DNA from: Sphaerosporella brunnea
Taxonomy: Eukaryota > Ascomycota > Pezizomycetes > Pezizales > Pyronemataceae
Reading direction: 5' to 3'
Length of the DNA stretch: 64,000 nucleotides
Assembly (NCBI GenBank): GCA_008704415.1
Contig: VXIS01000010.1
Span: 124,001-188,000, forward strand
Shown: piece by piece, positions 1-9,760 of the stretch
Position numbering within the stretch: the first letter of the stretch is position 1
How the letters are laid out: every line of letters starts with the position of its first letter
The notes under the pieces: generated by a model
The model's database searches: none
Told to the model about the DNA's origin: nothing
The model's input: only the letters and a program-made list of their open reading frames with translations
Translations under genes and position numbers: made by a program

Positions 1-79
1 CCGTCATCATTCGGTATACGCGGTGCCCGGAAACTCATCGGATGGCGCTGGCGCGCTCGTTGGTGATATCTGAGCATGA

Positions 80-1018
80 GGCTACACGCTTGATCGTACA
101 GGTAGTAGACCGAGGCCATCTCCAAGCGGCGATCCAGGGGTCCAAAACAAGTGTTCGATTGTTTCGATGGTGGCCCGAGCGCTGGCCAGTGACGGGCACT
201 TCCCACAGACCTTTCACTGCTGCAAGAGGCCGTGTTTTGGCACCCGATTTCTCGAAAGATTGGACGCCGTCGTTAAAGAGGTCAGGCACGATCCCGAGCT
301 CGCCGAGATGCACCCTTGCCCGTAGGAGGTGTACGCGATCAGCCAAGTGGCTGCCCCCAATGCCTGGACCTGGCGCCAGCTCTGGTCGTTGCTGGTGCGC
401 TTCGATGTCGTGCACCGCCGAGAGGGGAACGCGGGGCCCAGCTTGCCGATCTGGAAAATGCCCGCCAGCCTGCAGGATGAGCTGTTGGACGGAGTCGAGT
501 TGGCAGGGCATGTGTGCGCCTATGCGCTCGAGGCCATGATGAGCTACCACAACGAAGAGCATGTTTTGTATCTCTTCGCCAAGCTCAACCCGCCGGACAT
601 CGGCCCGAGTGTATTCCCCAAGCCAGCGACCGGTGGGCTCTGACACCGCTTCATCGACCACCTGGCAGACACGGGGAAGCTTGCGGTGGCGATTACGCAC
701 CTCGTCGCCATGCACGCCGATGTCCTGGCATGGCCCCCTGTCCCCGCAGCCACATGCCCTGCTGCCACCGCCGCCGCACTCCGACAGGTAGTGTCCACAC
801 TGCTCGCGGCCGGAACCGTCCGACCCCAAGGCCTAAGTGGTGTTCCACCGCAACCCATCGAGCCGGGACGCGTACTAGGGATCCGCCGAGGCCGGGTGCT
901 GGAATCTCTTCCCACCGTGGCCGCACGAGTGGACAGTCGGCGGGACCCTCGATGGCGAGTGCATGAGGCCTCCGCTGCTGCACAACAGCGCGGAGTGCAG
1001 CTTCAGGGCCGTCCCTGA
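80..1018 (+). pseudogene. decayed gene fragment, unknown function
   Basis: One plus-strand frame reads like protein from about 130 to 1018. It contains a Cys-rich stretch (HCCKRPCF), then an amphipathic segment (ERLDAVVKEVRHDPELAEMH), then long helical stretches (residues coded at 330-800). It is broken by TAG at 323 and TGA at 641; both would be sense codons (CAG, CGA) if a T were C. The minus strand carries a longer uninterrupted ORF (35-829), but its composition (many Arg, Gly and His) looks like the antisense of a coding frame. I recognise no domain and no start codon can be fixed; the left part may lie outside the window. The coding call rests on composition only. Confidence 0.35.
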
Positions 1019-2361
1019 GCCGGCCACGCCCGCGGATATCCGCCGCATCGTGCTCGAGCCGTAATATCCACCCAATGATTGAGGACACAGAATCAGCGTA
1101 GCGAAAGGTTCGCAAACTCGTTAATATAGCAACCAAGCGCCCCACCGATAGGCTTCCAATGTTGTATCTCGACTTGGCGGATTTCACTGTAAAATGCTGG
1201 TACGGCGGCAATCTGTGCGCTCGGTTATGACCAGTGCGCGGTTTCTTCCGCGGATGCAGTTTGGGCTAACCACATCCACTGACTGATACGTTGGAAGGTA
1301 ACGTCAGAAGGGGTGGCATAGGTTTCCTCCCTCACTAAATATGCCGGCGCATGGATACCACGCAGTTTGAACCTGCCATGACTGAATCGGTTGGAAACGT
1401 ATCCACAAGAGCGATATCGCTTTTCACTCCATGCTAACATGCACCAATGTTAAGAACCAAAGGTTGTACTAATCTGTTTATTATGCATCGTACTGGTTTC
1501 GGCGACAAATGTCGAGGGTCGTAGGCTGTTATCACCGTTCATGGATAGGCTGTCGCTGTGAAGATATAATCATTTACAGTGTTATCCAACGTGATATAGA
1601 ACTTGATTGCATCACTTCGTAACATCCCCATTCCGTTTGGACAACATTGCGAGAACGTATATACACCCCACCCGAATTTGGTAGTGTTAGCGGAAAGGCC
1701 CTCCGTTTCAAATCTGGCCGGGATGAAGGCATACCGGAGCGTTCAAGGTACACTGCAGAATACTGTAGTTTGCCGCATATGTAACACTGGTAAGGTAGTG
1801 AATTACATGTTCCACGTCGTCGCATTTGTACATCACTGTAACCTCACCAATCACCGTAGAACCAAGAACCTATGATTGGGCACGGCCTTCCTGTTTGTGA
1901 GTTCCTTGAACTCGTGACGACCCCACAGGGTTCGTGTGCCTTGCATTCAGATAATTACAGAAAGCAACAGATCAAGTAGACGCGCGATGCCATCGGTGGT
2001 CCGGCAGAGTGATATTCAGTGAATCATGTGGTTCACTCCCACAAAACCCACATCTGAAAATCATCGGCCAGCGCAGCTTTTCACTAGCGCAATACCGTGT
2101 GCTTCTGATATTCCATTTGGAAGTACGCCTGGAGTCGACGCCTACAAGTGTCTGCTGTCGGCACCTGTGGAAGCCCAAACGCGCAATTCTTGAGACTCAC
2201 ATGTCCGTTCCCCCATCGCATGTCCCTTCCGCATACCGTCGTTATTAAGAGCAATACGATCACATCTACCAACTTCCATACGGATACCCACCTGCTGAGA
2301 ACTCCACCTCAGATTTTTATACGAAAAAGTATGTATTCCAATCCAAGGGAATCTGAAATGA
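1019..2361. other. no gene recognised
   Basis: Only short ORFs in all frames; no repeat, TIR or domain seen. It probably holds the upstream region, or exons I cannot see, of the next gene. Confidence 0.4.
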
Positions 2362-3132
2362 TCGGCAATCGACCTTGGCCCCGCGCAGAAAAAGATCACG
2401 AACGCGCTCCAGCAAGTGCTTTTCTGTGTCTCCGAGCTGCGGCGCCTGTTGCGACCGGACTTCGAGCTGTCGAAAGCAAGTCTTGGATACCTGGAAGAAC
2501 TTGATAAGGCTCGCGATACCAGGGAGATGGAGCGTATATAGAAGACGCTGTTGGAGCGGTTCGCGGCGCGCGCTGACGACGTGCCCACCGTCCTGGTTGC
2601 CTTGAATTGTCCGGACTCGATTTCCACAACGAAGACCAACTGGTGCGCGCAGCACATAGAAGAGGTCCGACAGACCAGAACTCCCCTGCAAAGACAAGTC
2701 AACCAGGTCATTGCCAAAGGCATAGCCGGATCCCACAAGACCGCCACCTATCACTGCAACATTTGCGGAAGCGTGGCGACGCAGACTGCGATCGTCAGGA
2801 AACGTTTGAACACTGACGATGGGATTCTCCTGGTCGAGCCTTCCGCGGGACATCCTGTGACCGACGTTGACGAAGACTGCGGATATTGGAAGCTGTATGC
2901 TGGCCTGCTGCCTCAAGGAAGGACTTTTTTCAGAGATGGAGACCTCTTCCATCTGTACCACCCACTTGCACGCCTTCCCTGCGCCTTGATATCAAGCTCC
3001 GAGGACAAATCGGTCGAAGAATTCTGCACGAACGAAACCCCGGAGCTTCTATTCTATATTCTTGTTGCACCAGGTGCAGAGGAGCCCGTCGTCACTGCCC
3101 TGGATACAGAACCGCAGGGTGTTCAGCCGGCC

Positions 3133-3330
3133 CAGGATCAAGGGATGCTGGTCCAAAATGCGCATCTTCAGCACTTGATTCAGGGTCCGGTGGGTGGTCA
3201 AGACCTTCATCCTCAGGCGGCTCAGGGTCAGGGGATGCTCGTGCAGGATGGGCATCGCCCGCAGCGTGTTCAGGGTCCGGTGGCCAGTCAGGAGCCTCAT
3301 CATAAGGCTCTGCAGGCACCTCAAGGTCCA
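3133..3330 (+). repeat. in-frame 90-bp tandem repeat
   Basis: Units 3133-3222 and 3223-3312 plus a partial third unit. Each encodes a 30-residue block with the core GMLVQ...QGPV...Q; the third keeps only PLLVQHP. The length is a multiple of three, so the frame is kept. Confidence 0.7.
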
Positions 3331-3723
3331 CTGCTGGTTCAACATCCGGTTCCTCAGGCTCCGCCTGTTCCAGCACGCCCAATCGGAGTCCTTGCCCAGC
3401 TCGAAGCCACCAGGCAGCACATCGAACGAACTCACATCGGCCGGCTGCCCTATGACCGGGTCCCGGTGACGGTCATGATGCGTCGTGAATGGGCTGGGGA
3501 AATCGACACCATCGAAACGGCGGTTCACCTCTCACACTTTCGGGACGATGACACCACGCAGCTGATGCGCCGCATGCTGTGGATGATAGGCCGCTACGTT
3601 GGGATCGTGGTGTTCGATCACGGCGTGTGCACCCTCGAAAATGGCCTTCGCGTGCCGATTGGGCCCCGCTTCGCCCACCAGCAGTTCGTGAACAGAATCG
3701 CGAGCCTGGAGATCACTGTCATA

Positions 3724-4635
3724 TAGTGATGGACACGAGCCGAGCCGGCTCGAGGCGGCTCGAGCAACAGTGAGTCTGGCTCGAGCAGGGTTCGAGCTTC
3801 TACTTACAATTTTGTTGGCTCCAAGCGTGGCATCAACCCCCATCTCAACCCACCCTGCCCGTCATATTGCACTGTCCACAACACCCACGCTGCGCGCGGC
3901 CATCTTTGGCAATATTGGACAGCGGCCACAGACTACCAATGTTCATGGCACTCTGGAAGTGACTGAGGCTGCTCGCTATCTTTGCGAGCTTCCAGTGAAC
4001 TTTGGTACTGATCCGCGACATTGGTGGAAGTTGAATGAACACCGGTTCCCTTCACTCGCACAAATCGCAAGGGATTACCTCGCTATCTGCGCTTCGAGTG
4101 TTCCCTGTGAACAGCTCTTGTCTGTGTAAGTTTGGACCCCAGCACGCCGCTTATGTTTTGTGCCCTCTGACGCTGTTCGCGAGAATTTAAAGCTTGGGAT
4201 ATTATCACAAAGAAGCGGAACCGTCTTTTGGAGGAGTCAAGCAGCACGTTATTGCTCCTTAAGCACTGGCAAAAGCAAACCGAAGTCAAACCGTGGGAAA
4301 AGTGGGGTTATGACGACCTTGATGATGTACAGGTGGCAGCTGGAGAAGGAATGAACATTGCGGGTATGTCTAGTGAGGGTGCGGTGGGTGATAGCGATCA
4401 TGGCGCCCCGGAGGGTGCCGATTCCGCCGTTGAGCCTGCTCTGAACCTGTCAGGGCTATCGGACCTTTCAGATTGATCTGCACAGATCGATACGATGTAC
4501 ATTTCACCCAAACACTTACCATTCGCTCTATTTTTCCTCTGAACTGTGGGACGGCTCGAGCCGAGCCAGGCAATTTGACGGGCTGGCTCGAGCGTACCCT
4601 CTGGCTCCAGTCGAGCCGGCTCGTGTCCATCACTA
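3724..4635 (+). mobile_element. hAT element 1, internally deleted, with 8-bp TSD
   Basis: Inverted ends begin TAGTGATGGACACGAG and end with the complementary CTCGTGTCCATCACTA. They are followed inward by repeated CTCGAGC motifs, which look like subterminal transposase sites. Flanks are CTGTCATA (3716-3723) and CTGTCACA (4636-4643), 7 of 8 identical, as expected for hAT target duplication. The 912-bp interior retains only the C-terminal part of a transposase, so the copy is non-autonomous. Confidence 0.85.
3935..4325 (+). pseudogene. hAT transposase C-terminal dimerisation domain remnant
   Basis: Residues coded at 3957-4128 match the hAT dimerisation (hATC) pattern: YL-x-P, then DP-x-WW-x-N, then FP-x-L-x-x-IARDYL, then SVPCEQLLS. 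A GTAAGT follows at 4127, and after about 60 bases the frame resumes with DIITKKRNRLLEE at about 4197-4240. This suggests an intron between LLS and GDII, and hAT element 4 (26.4 kb) resumes at the same place after a CAG. The catalytic part is absent. Family assignment is firm; exact splice sites are inferred. Confidence 0.75.
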
Positions 4636-4661
4636 CTGTCACACGAAAAGAAGAAAACTGA

Positions 4662-5109
4662 TGGGAGGTCGGAGCGTTGCGTGAGGGTAATGGCTGCTTG
4701 TATATAACCGCTATTTGAAGTGTACGACCGCCTTGCGTCGCCAATATACTGAAACCGGGACATCAAACTGCGTCCGAGGTTGTGATCGTTACGGCCATGT
4801 TCTTCCACACAGTACGAAGTTTAACTCAGCCAGATCTGCTGGCGGTGATGTGTGTTTGTACGTTACCAGAAGCAAACGGGTGGTCACCACCAGGCTAACT
4901 CAGGTCGGTCGGTTTAAAACGCCCTGTGCGCACGAAAACAACATCCGATTACGGGAGTACCTACGTAAACATGCGCGTGGAACTGGACGCACGCCTCCCT
5001 TCCCACCTTCACGTTCAGTGATATCAGATGTGTCGGATATACACTAGTATAGGGACGTCTCTACTTTCACTGTGTGCAACCACCTATTTACCGCCTCGTA
5101 CATCATAAA
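4662..5109. other. no gene recognised
   Basis: No domain, repeat or convincing frame seen between the two hAT pieces. Confidence 0.4.
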
Positions 5110-5240
5110 TTGTATGGCAGCTCGAGCCAAAGCTCGAGCTTTTCAGGCTCGGCTCGGCTTGACGAGCCCATTTTCTAACAGGCCGAGCTGGCTCGAGCCT
5201 TCCTCATGGCACTGCTCGACTCGACTTGTGTCCATCACTA
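5110..5240 (+). mobile_element. hAT element 2, right end only
   Basis: CTCGAGC-type subterminal repeats lead to the terminus CTTGTGTCCATCACTA at 5225-5240, matching the right end of hAT element 1. No left end is visible upstream, so the piece is truncated or its left end has diverged. Confidence 0.7.
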
Positions 5241-5401
5241 AGGAGGTGCAGATCGAATGCTGGCGAGCATGTCACCGCCAGCGCGATAACTAGGACAACC
5301 CAGTCGCGGCTGCTGTGAATAGGGGCGCTGGCGTCCTCTTCCAGGTGCTGGAGGATTTCCAGATGCATCTCGGCAGTAATCCTGAGCAGCGGGGAGGACA
5401 T
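5241..5401 (-). pseudogene. possible F-box-like gene start cut by hAT element 2
   Basis: From ATG 5399-5401 the minus strand reads MSSPLLRITAEMHLEILQHL, then a hydrophobic segment, and runs into the hAT right end at 5240, where it picks up 12 unrelated residues before stopping. The spacing of Leu/Ile around EILQHLEEDA resembles the first helix of an F-box, but too little is left to be sure. Confidence 0.25.
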
Positions 5402-6433
5402 TGTTGACTGGTGTGATTTGCAGGTTGCACGCAGTGGAGGGGACGTTGTTGTATGGTGGAAGAAACAGGTTGCTGAAGATATAGTCGCGCATGAGGGTTT
5501 TATTCCTTGTGCTCTACGCCACCGCGGAGCACTACGGCAGCGAACAAACATTAAGCATGAGGACCAACAGACATTGTACCCGGGGCGACTTCATGTGCAC
5601 CCGCTGACTCGTCGCCCCTCCGGGCCGAAGTAACGAGGTTCCTTGATGAAAATTCGGCTTGACAGCGCGAACAACCGTTGCCACTTAAGCATGCCCATGT
5701 CCATGTCTAGTATCAGCCTACTCGTCAAATCGCAAGCCGTAGCCGCCGGAGTCTCAGGCTGCTGGGGCGCCGGTACACCTATTACTCACCAAAATTCTGT
5801 CTACCGGGCCGGCGTGTAGGCCTACACGCTATCTCCTGGGCAGGATGGAAAATATATACAGCGCACGCACGATGGACAGTTGCACCGACTGACCAAGATG
5901 TTTTGAGACACCCCCGATGGCTGCTTTTCTCGCCTGAAGCAACGGGCCCTCGGAAAATGTCCACCGACAGGCCGGCTGGATTGTTACGTGTTCATCCTCA
6001 CCTTGCGCGCGGCTGCTGGCAGGCGGCTACAGTGACCTCGAAAAAGAATGTTCACCAGCGGACTCCTGCTCAGAGGAAATTACCCGTCAATTAAGCTGTG
6101 AGCACTCCGGGCCCATGCCGCAGATTGAAGCGCCGCTATAAAGTGCCAGGTACCATCTCAGGAAAACAGAACTCGACCGATGCCTGCTCTCGGCTTTGTG
6201 CGGTATTTGTTGCGGTTCGTTCCAGCGGTATGAAGCATAGCCGAACAAATGAGCGTGGTATGTTCGATTACATACTTGATCAGAATGAACTGCTGCTAAC
6301 ACTGTGCAAGGATAACTACATCTACGTGGTCCGCTCTCATCGGTGCAAATGCATTAAGGCGATAAGATATTATAAGAATAGCATCTATCTTGGACACCCC
6401 GGCGGGCACTGCAGAGTTGCATTCCATCGGTGA
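5402..6433. other. no gene recognised
   Basis: Only short overlapping frames; no repeats or domains seen. Confidence 0.4.
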
Positions 6434-6691
6434 TGCGCAGGGTGGTCGCCGTCGGAGGCGCCGGCGGAGGCCGCCAAGATGGCGATTGCCGATCACGATG
6501 AGGATGATGACTCGGCGGGGCAGGAGGAGTCTGAGGAGGCGGTGAAGAAGGAGGAGGAGGAGGAGGACTGTAACTCGGACAGGGAAGAGGAGCACTCGGA
6601 GTCGGAGGAGAAGGACGAGGGGTTTGAGTAGGAGGATGAGAAGGACTCTGAAGAGGAGCAGACCGAAGAGGGCCAGGATGTGGAGAGATGA
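6434..6691 (+). pseudogene. acidic Glu/Asp-rich coding tract
   Basis: A GAG/GAT-rich low-complexity stretch encodes a strongly acidic segment in one plus frame (ATG at 6479). It is broken by TAG at 6629 and continues acidic to TGA at 6689. It looks like the acidic tail of a nuclear or transposon protein, but nothing else of the protein is visible upstream (TGA at 6431). Reverse-strand readings are Pro/Leu-rich artefacts of the same repeat. Confidence 0.35.
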
Positions 6692-6796
6692 GATACGCAA
6701 CAATCACTTCTTGCGCAGCACTAACATACATCATGCATTTGAATTTCAAAATGCAGAGCGTTGCGTCTCCCAGCGAACCGCTTCGGATGATCCTGG

Positions 6797-7580
6797 TGTC
6801 ACGGTGCAAAGTTGGATCAAGGTCTCGTGGAGCTGCGCGGAGGCTACGAGTCAGGTTTCTTTCTATCTTTTGGTTTCTATGGGTTTCTTTTCGGTTCTGT
6901 TGGCTGCGCCAGTACCAATCAGGGCGGGCGGCTGCGCGCTATGATTTCAATATTTAAAGAGCATCTTGCTTCCGCTTTGTGGTTTTCATTTCCTTTGCTT
7001 TCCTCTTCACCGAAGCTTCGTATTACAATCCGAATACATCTGTCTAACTCTTTAACTTTGAACCCCGTGCGTGGCTCCTTGTGACTCTGCTTCTTGAAGT
7101 CCCGGTTCCGGTCCCTGTCCTCTGTCTACCACTCACCTGTACACGAGTACCTTGAGTACCTAGATCCTTCAGCTTCGCGGTAAGCTTGCCGCCCAACCTA
7201 CAAGCTACCTTCAGAACAGTCTCGTCTTCGCTCTGCTTTCAATCGCGTAACAGGAGCTGGTCTCAACCATCTTTGCTCTTGCGCCAACAAAGACGCCTGA
7301 GACATCACCTCGACTCCCTCAATGACCCGTTGACAATACTGCATCAAGCGTACGATGACCCCGACCTCTCCTCACTACTGCTCGTGAAATTCATCGATTG
7401 CCCTTCTCCACCTACCTCGCAGACCTTCGCCGTCAGACTGGCGATCATAACTGGGATGAGACCACCCCGAGAACCGGCTCTATGTAGGACTATCCAGGGA
7501 AATGAAGGATGCCGTGCTGGACTGCGCAGTCACTGACGGCACTCTTGCAGCTCGCAATCAACCCTCTGCAAGGATGTGGA
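6797..7580 (+). mobile_element. degraded Ty3/gypsy LTR plus gag remnant
   Basis: Begins TGTCACGG, the same eight bases that open the LTRs of gypsy A/B. It has a TATTTAAA box near 6950 and pyrimidine-rich LTR-like sequence. At 7312-7365 it encodes NDPLTILHQAYDDPD, equivalent to the gag segment DVEDVISVLQTAFGDPD of gypsy A. After a frameshift, FSTYLADL...NWDETTP...GLSREMKD (to about 7510) aligns with FSLYYAEF...DWDQRAT...GLSIKI. The LTR right edge and a 3' LTR could not be set. Confidence 0.5.
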
Positions 7581-7602
7581 CAATCAAATCCGCCCCTGAC
7601 CA

Positions 7603-7659
7603 GAAGATACGGCTCGGCGAGAGGCACAACAAGAAGACACGGCTCGGCGAGAGGCACAA
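7603..7659. repeat. 28-bp direct duplication
   Basis: GACACGGCTCGGCGAGAGGC and its near copy occur back to back (two units of about 28 bp, each ending CACAAC). No larger array. Confidence 0.6.
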
Positions 7660-8113
7660 CGTGGTGATTTGTCTTGTTGTCACTACATAGATCATAAAGA
7701 AACCATATGCTCCGCGCCTGGAGATATGTTGACGACATGCAACTGGCGGGGGAAATGCTGTTGTGAGGGTGTTCAGCCGAAGCGGATCTCCAATGGGGTG
7801 GTGGTGTACGGGCCATGAAAACCGAATGGCGATGTGGGCACGGGTCACAAAAGCCGATAGTCCTTGTCTGTGGTCACCACACTGCTATCATTACTTCATC
7901 AGCACGGTTTATATGGCGAGGTTACAGCGATGCAGAGAATTGAACCATACAGGCTGCTTGCTTTTGAACCTTGCCGTTAGCAGGGTTGGCGCCCGTATTC
8001 ACGACCAACAAGCTAGGCAAGATCAGCGGCTTGCTGAGGTTGAAATCACTACCGCGATCAGTTGCGGTACCCAGGGGATCTAGCCACCTCGCTGCGTGCC
8101 ACAGGGGCGCGAG
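7660..8113. other. no gene recognised
   Basis: Short frames only; nothing identified. Confidence 0.35.
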
Positions 8114-8584
8114 ATGTTGCCTACAGACTGCATGAATAGTGGTCATGATTGGTTGCTGAATGGGTGGAATGAGGGGTCGGAGGCGAGCCATGAGGACACG
8201 AGAATGCCGTATCGAAAGCACAAACGATTCACAACTCGGCGCTATCAATGCGATTTGGAAGGATGGACGGGCGGTCGGTCAAGCAAGTGCAGAACATGTG
8301 GTTCGGTAACCTGCAATGTTATCCGAGGTACCCTGGACGCTGTTTCGGCTTTGCAGCAGCTTCCACCTGACAAGCGGGCGATCATAAACCGTTATTCACG
8401 ATTTCACTGTGGTTGCCGTTGCAGACGCAAGAGGTGGAGAGCACGCACGCACATTTTACACCAAAAGGCAGGAGAGAAGGTATGCCATTTCACGATCCCT
8501 TTCCGCATTGTCCCTTCGCAATGTATTCTACGGGCATTTGAACAATGTATGAAGCCACACGCGGAACTGTCTCGCCCAGCCTGA
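8114..8584 (+). CDS. hypothetical ORF, Cys/His/Arg-rich
   Basis: 157 codons from ATG 8114. The product is basic and contains CRTCGS and HCGCRCRRKRW, so a metal-binding or nucleic-acid-binding role is imaginable, but the spacing fits no zinc-finger family I know. The frame is uninterrupted, while the neighbouring DNA has no other support. It may be a chance ORF. Confidence 0.2.
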   Translation: MLPTDCMNSGHDWLLNGWNEGSEASHEDTRMPYRKHKRFTTRRYQCDLEGWTGGRSSKCRTCGSVTCNVIRGTLDAVSALQQLPPDKRAIINRYSRFHCGCRCRRKRWRARTHILHQKAGEKVCHFTIPFRIVPSQCILRAFEQCMKPHAELSRPA

Positions 8585-9234
8585 GACGGTACCTACAAGG
8601 CCTGCTGTGTGTCCGGAGTTGGCTCCAACAGCGCCCATCCCGCAGAAGCCTCATCTGCGATGACAAAAATCGACGTTTGCTAGAGGAAGATGGCGATTTG
8701 ACGATGAGGAGCCCTTTACTGCAACATTTGATTGTTCGACGGCACAATCAGCACTTCTCAGAACTGTGGGACACCAGAAACCATCACTACTATGCTACTG
8801 CATGACATAAACGTTAAACACCATTATGGAGCAGGCACAGCATCCGTTGGCGGCATGGAATTAAAACTTAACCTGCACCTTAGATGGCAGACACCGAAAC
8901 AAAGTCGCGGCTCAGCGAGGAACAGAAATGAAAAGCTGATGAAAATCGCACACACATCACATCACACTGCCTGAATGGCTGAGCTGACCATCGTGGCGCA
9001 TTTAGTGCACATCCGCCGTCTCTTGATTGACCACAATGATCTTGGTATCGCCTGTGGCGACCACGTCCACGTTGCAGACAAATTGAAGACGATATGCCCT
9101 ACGTCGTGCCAGCCGCTCATTCGGGGTCGACTGTTACAATTCAAGCTTATTAGGGTATGTGATGCGTCCATCCACACCAACTTCAAAGGAGACTCTCACC
9201 CGCTGAACACACGTTATGCTCCAGGAGACCTCGC
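8585..9234. other. no gene recognised
   Basis: Small frames only. Confidence 0.35.
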
Positions 9235-9663
9235 TGAAAGGGCGTTAAGCGTGTTTTGTGAGCCAAACGTCAGCAGTTCCGCTCCGTTTTATTCCGCCTC
9301 TCCTGCGAAGCGTAGTTTTTGATTTAAAGAGCGTGATTTGTGGGCAAAACGTCAGCAGTTTTATTCCGACTCCCGTCCTGATTCCTTTTTTGGGTGTGGA
9401 TCGACCAGTCTTTTGATTGCAATCAACGCTTGGGCTGCGGCGAAAACCGAACGATCAGCGCTTGTAGTGGCCCCGCGTTCGGCACAATGCCCGACCTGAC
9501 TTTGATTTCATAGGATACCGGGCACCGACCGGCACCTATCAGATATCCAGGTTTTTCTCATGCCGGCCCGAATGTGGCGGGCTTGCCACATCACCGGCCC
9601 GACCTGACGCACTCCGTGGGGCCGCGTTTGACCTGGCGGCCGGCCGGACTATTGACTGCCCTG
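9235..9663 (+). mobile_element. hAT-type MITE family A, copy 1 (left end lost)
   Basis: The right 130 bp (about 9530-9663) ends GGACTATTGACTGCCCTG and matches the right ends of the copies at 17.5 and 45.4 kb, sharing GGCACCTATCAGATAT and ACTCCGTGGGGCC. The interior has two copies of a roughly 80-bp unit containing AAACGTCAGCAGTT, also present at 17.2-17.3 kb. The left terminus could not be found. Confidence 0.55.
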
Positions 9664-9700
9664 CGTGAGAGCAGGTGGGAATAATCCCAGCAGATGCAGA

Positions 9701-9760
9701 GATCATGCGCTATGGGGAATGGAGCAATCGCAACACAGAAACAGCCAGCAGGGCGGGCTG
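9701..9760. repeat. fragment shared with MITE family B
   Basis: A 27-bp identity starting GATCATGCGCTATGGGG (9701-9727) recurs at 13962-13988 inside MITE B, followed by similar CACAGAAACA sequence. It suggests a second, degraded MITE B copy here. Confidence 0.5.

Larger units (their letters stand above)
2362..4661 (+). pseudogene. unknown gene with 30-aa repeats, split by a hAT insertion
   Basis: The frame is open from 2362 to 3723 except for TAG at 2539 (CAG if C-to-T). Its N-terminal part is helical (residues coded 2392-2560, Leu/Glu/Lys rich). Next comes a segment with CNICGS, then a Gln/His/Pro-rich region with 2.3 copies of a 30-residue repeat (3133-3330), then a globular-looking C-terminus. 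The ORF ends at TAG 3724-3726, but those bases belong to a hAT terminal repeat. Skipping the element and one 8-bp target copy, the same frame resumes at 4636 and stops at TGA 4659-4661, adding only TRKEEN-like residues. The insertion therefore sits about five codons before the natural stop. No ATG precedes the repeat region in frame, so the start is upstream, in another exon, or lost. No family recognised. Confidence 0.55.

Noticed and set aside
35..829. 264-codon minus-strand ORF
   Set aside because: It is the antisense of a better plus-strand reading; composition is Arg/Gly/His-rich and no motif is seen.
6296..6809. Leu-rich and Pro-rich minus-strand ORFs
   Set aside because: They are reverse readings of the GAG-rich acidic tract.
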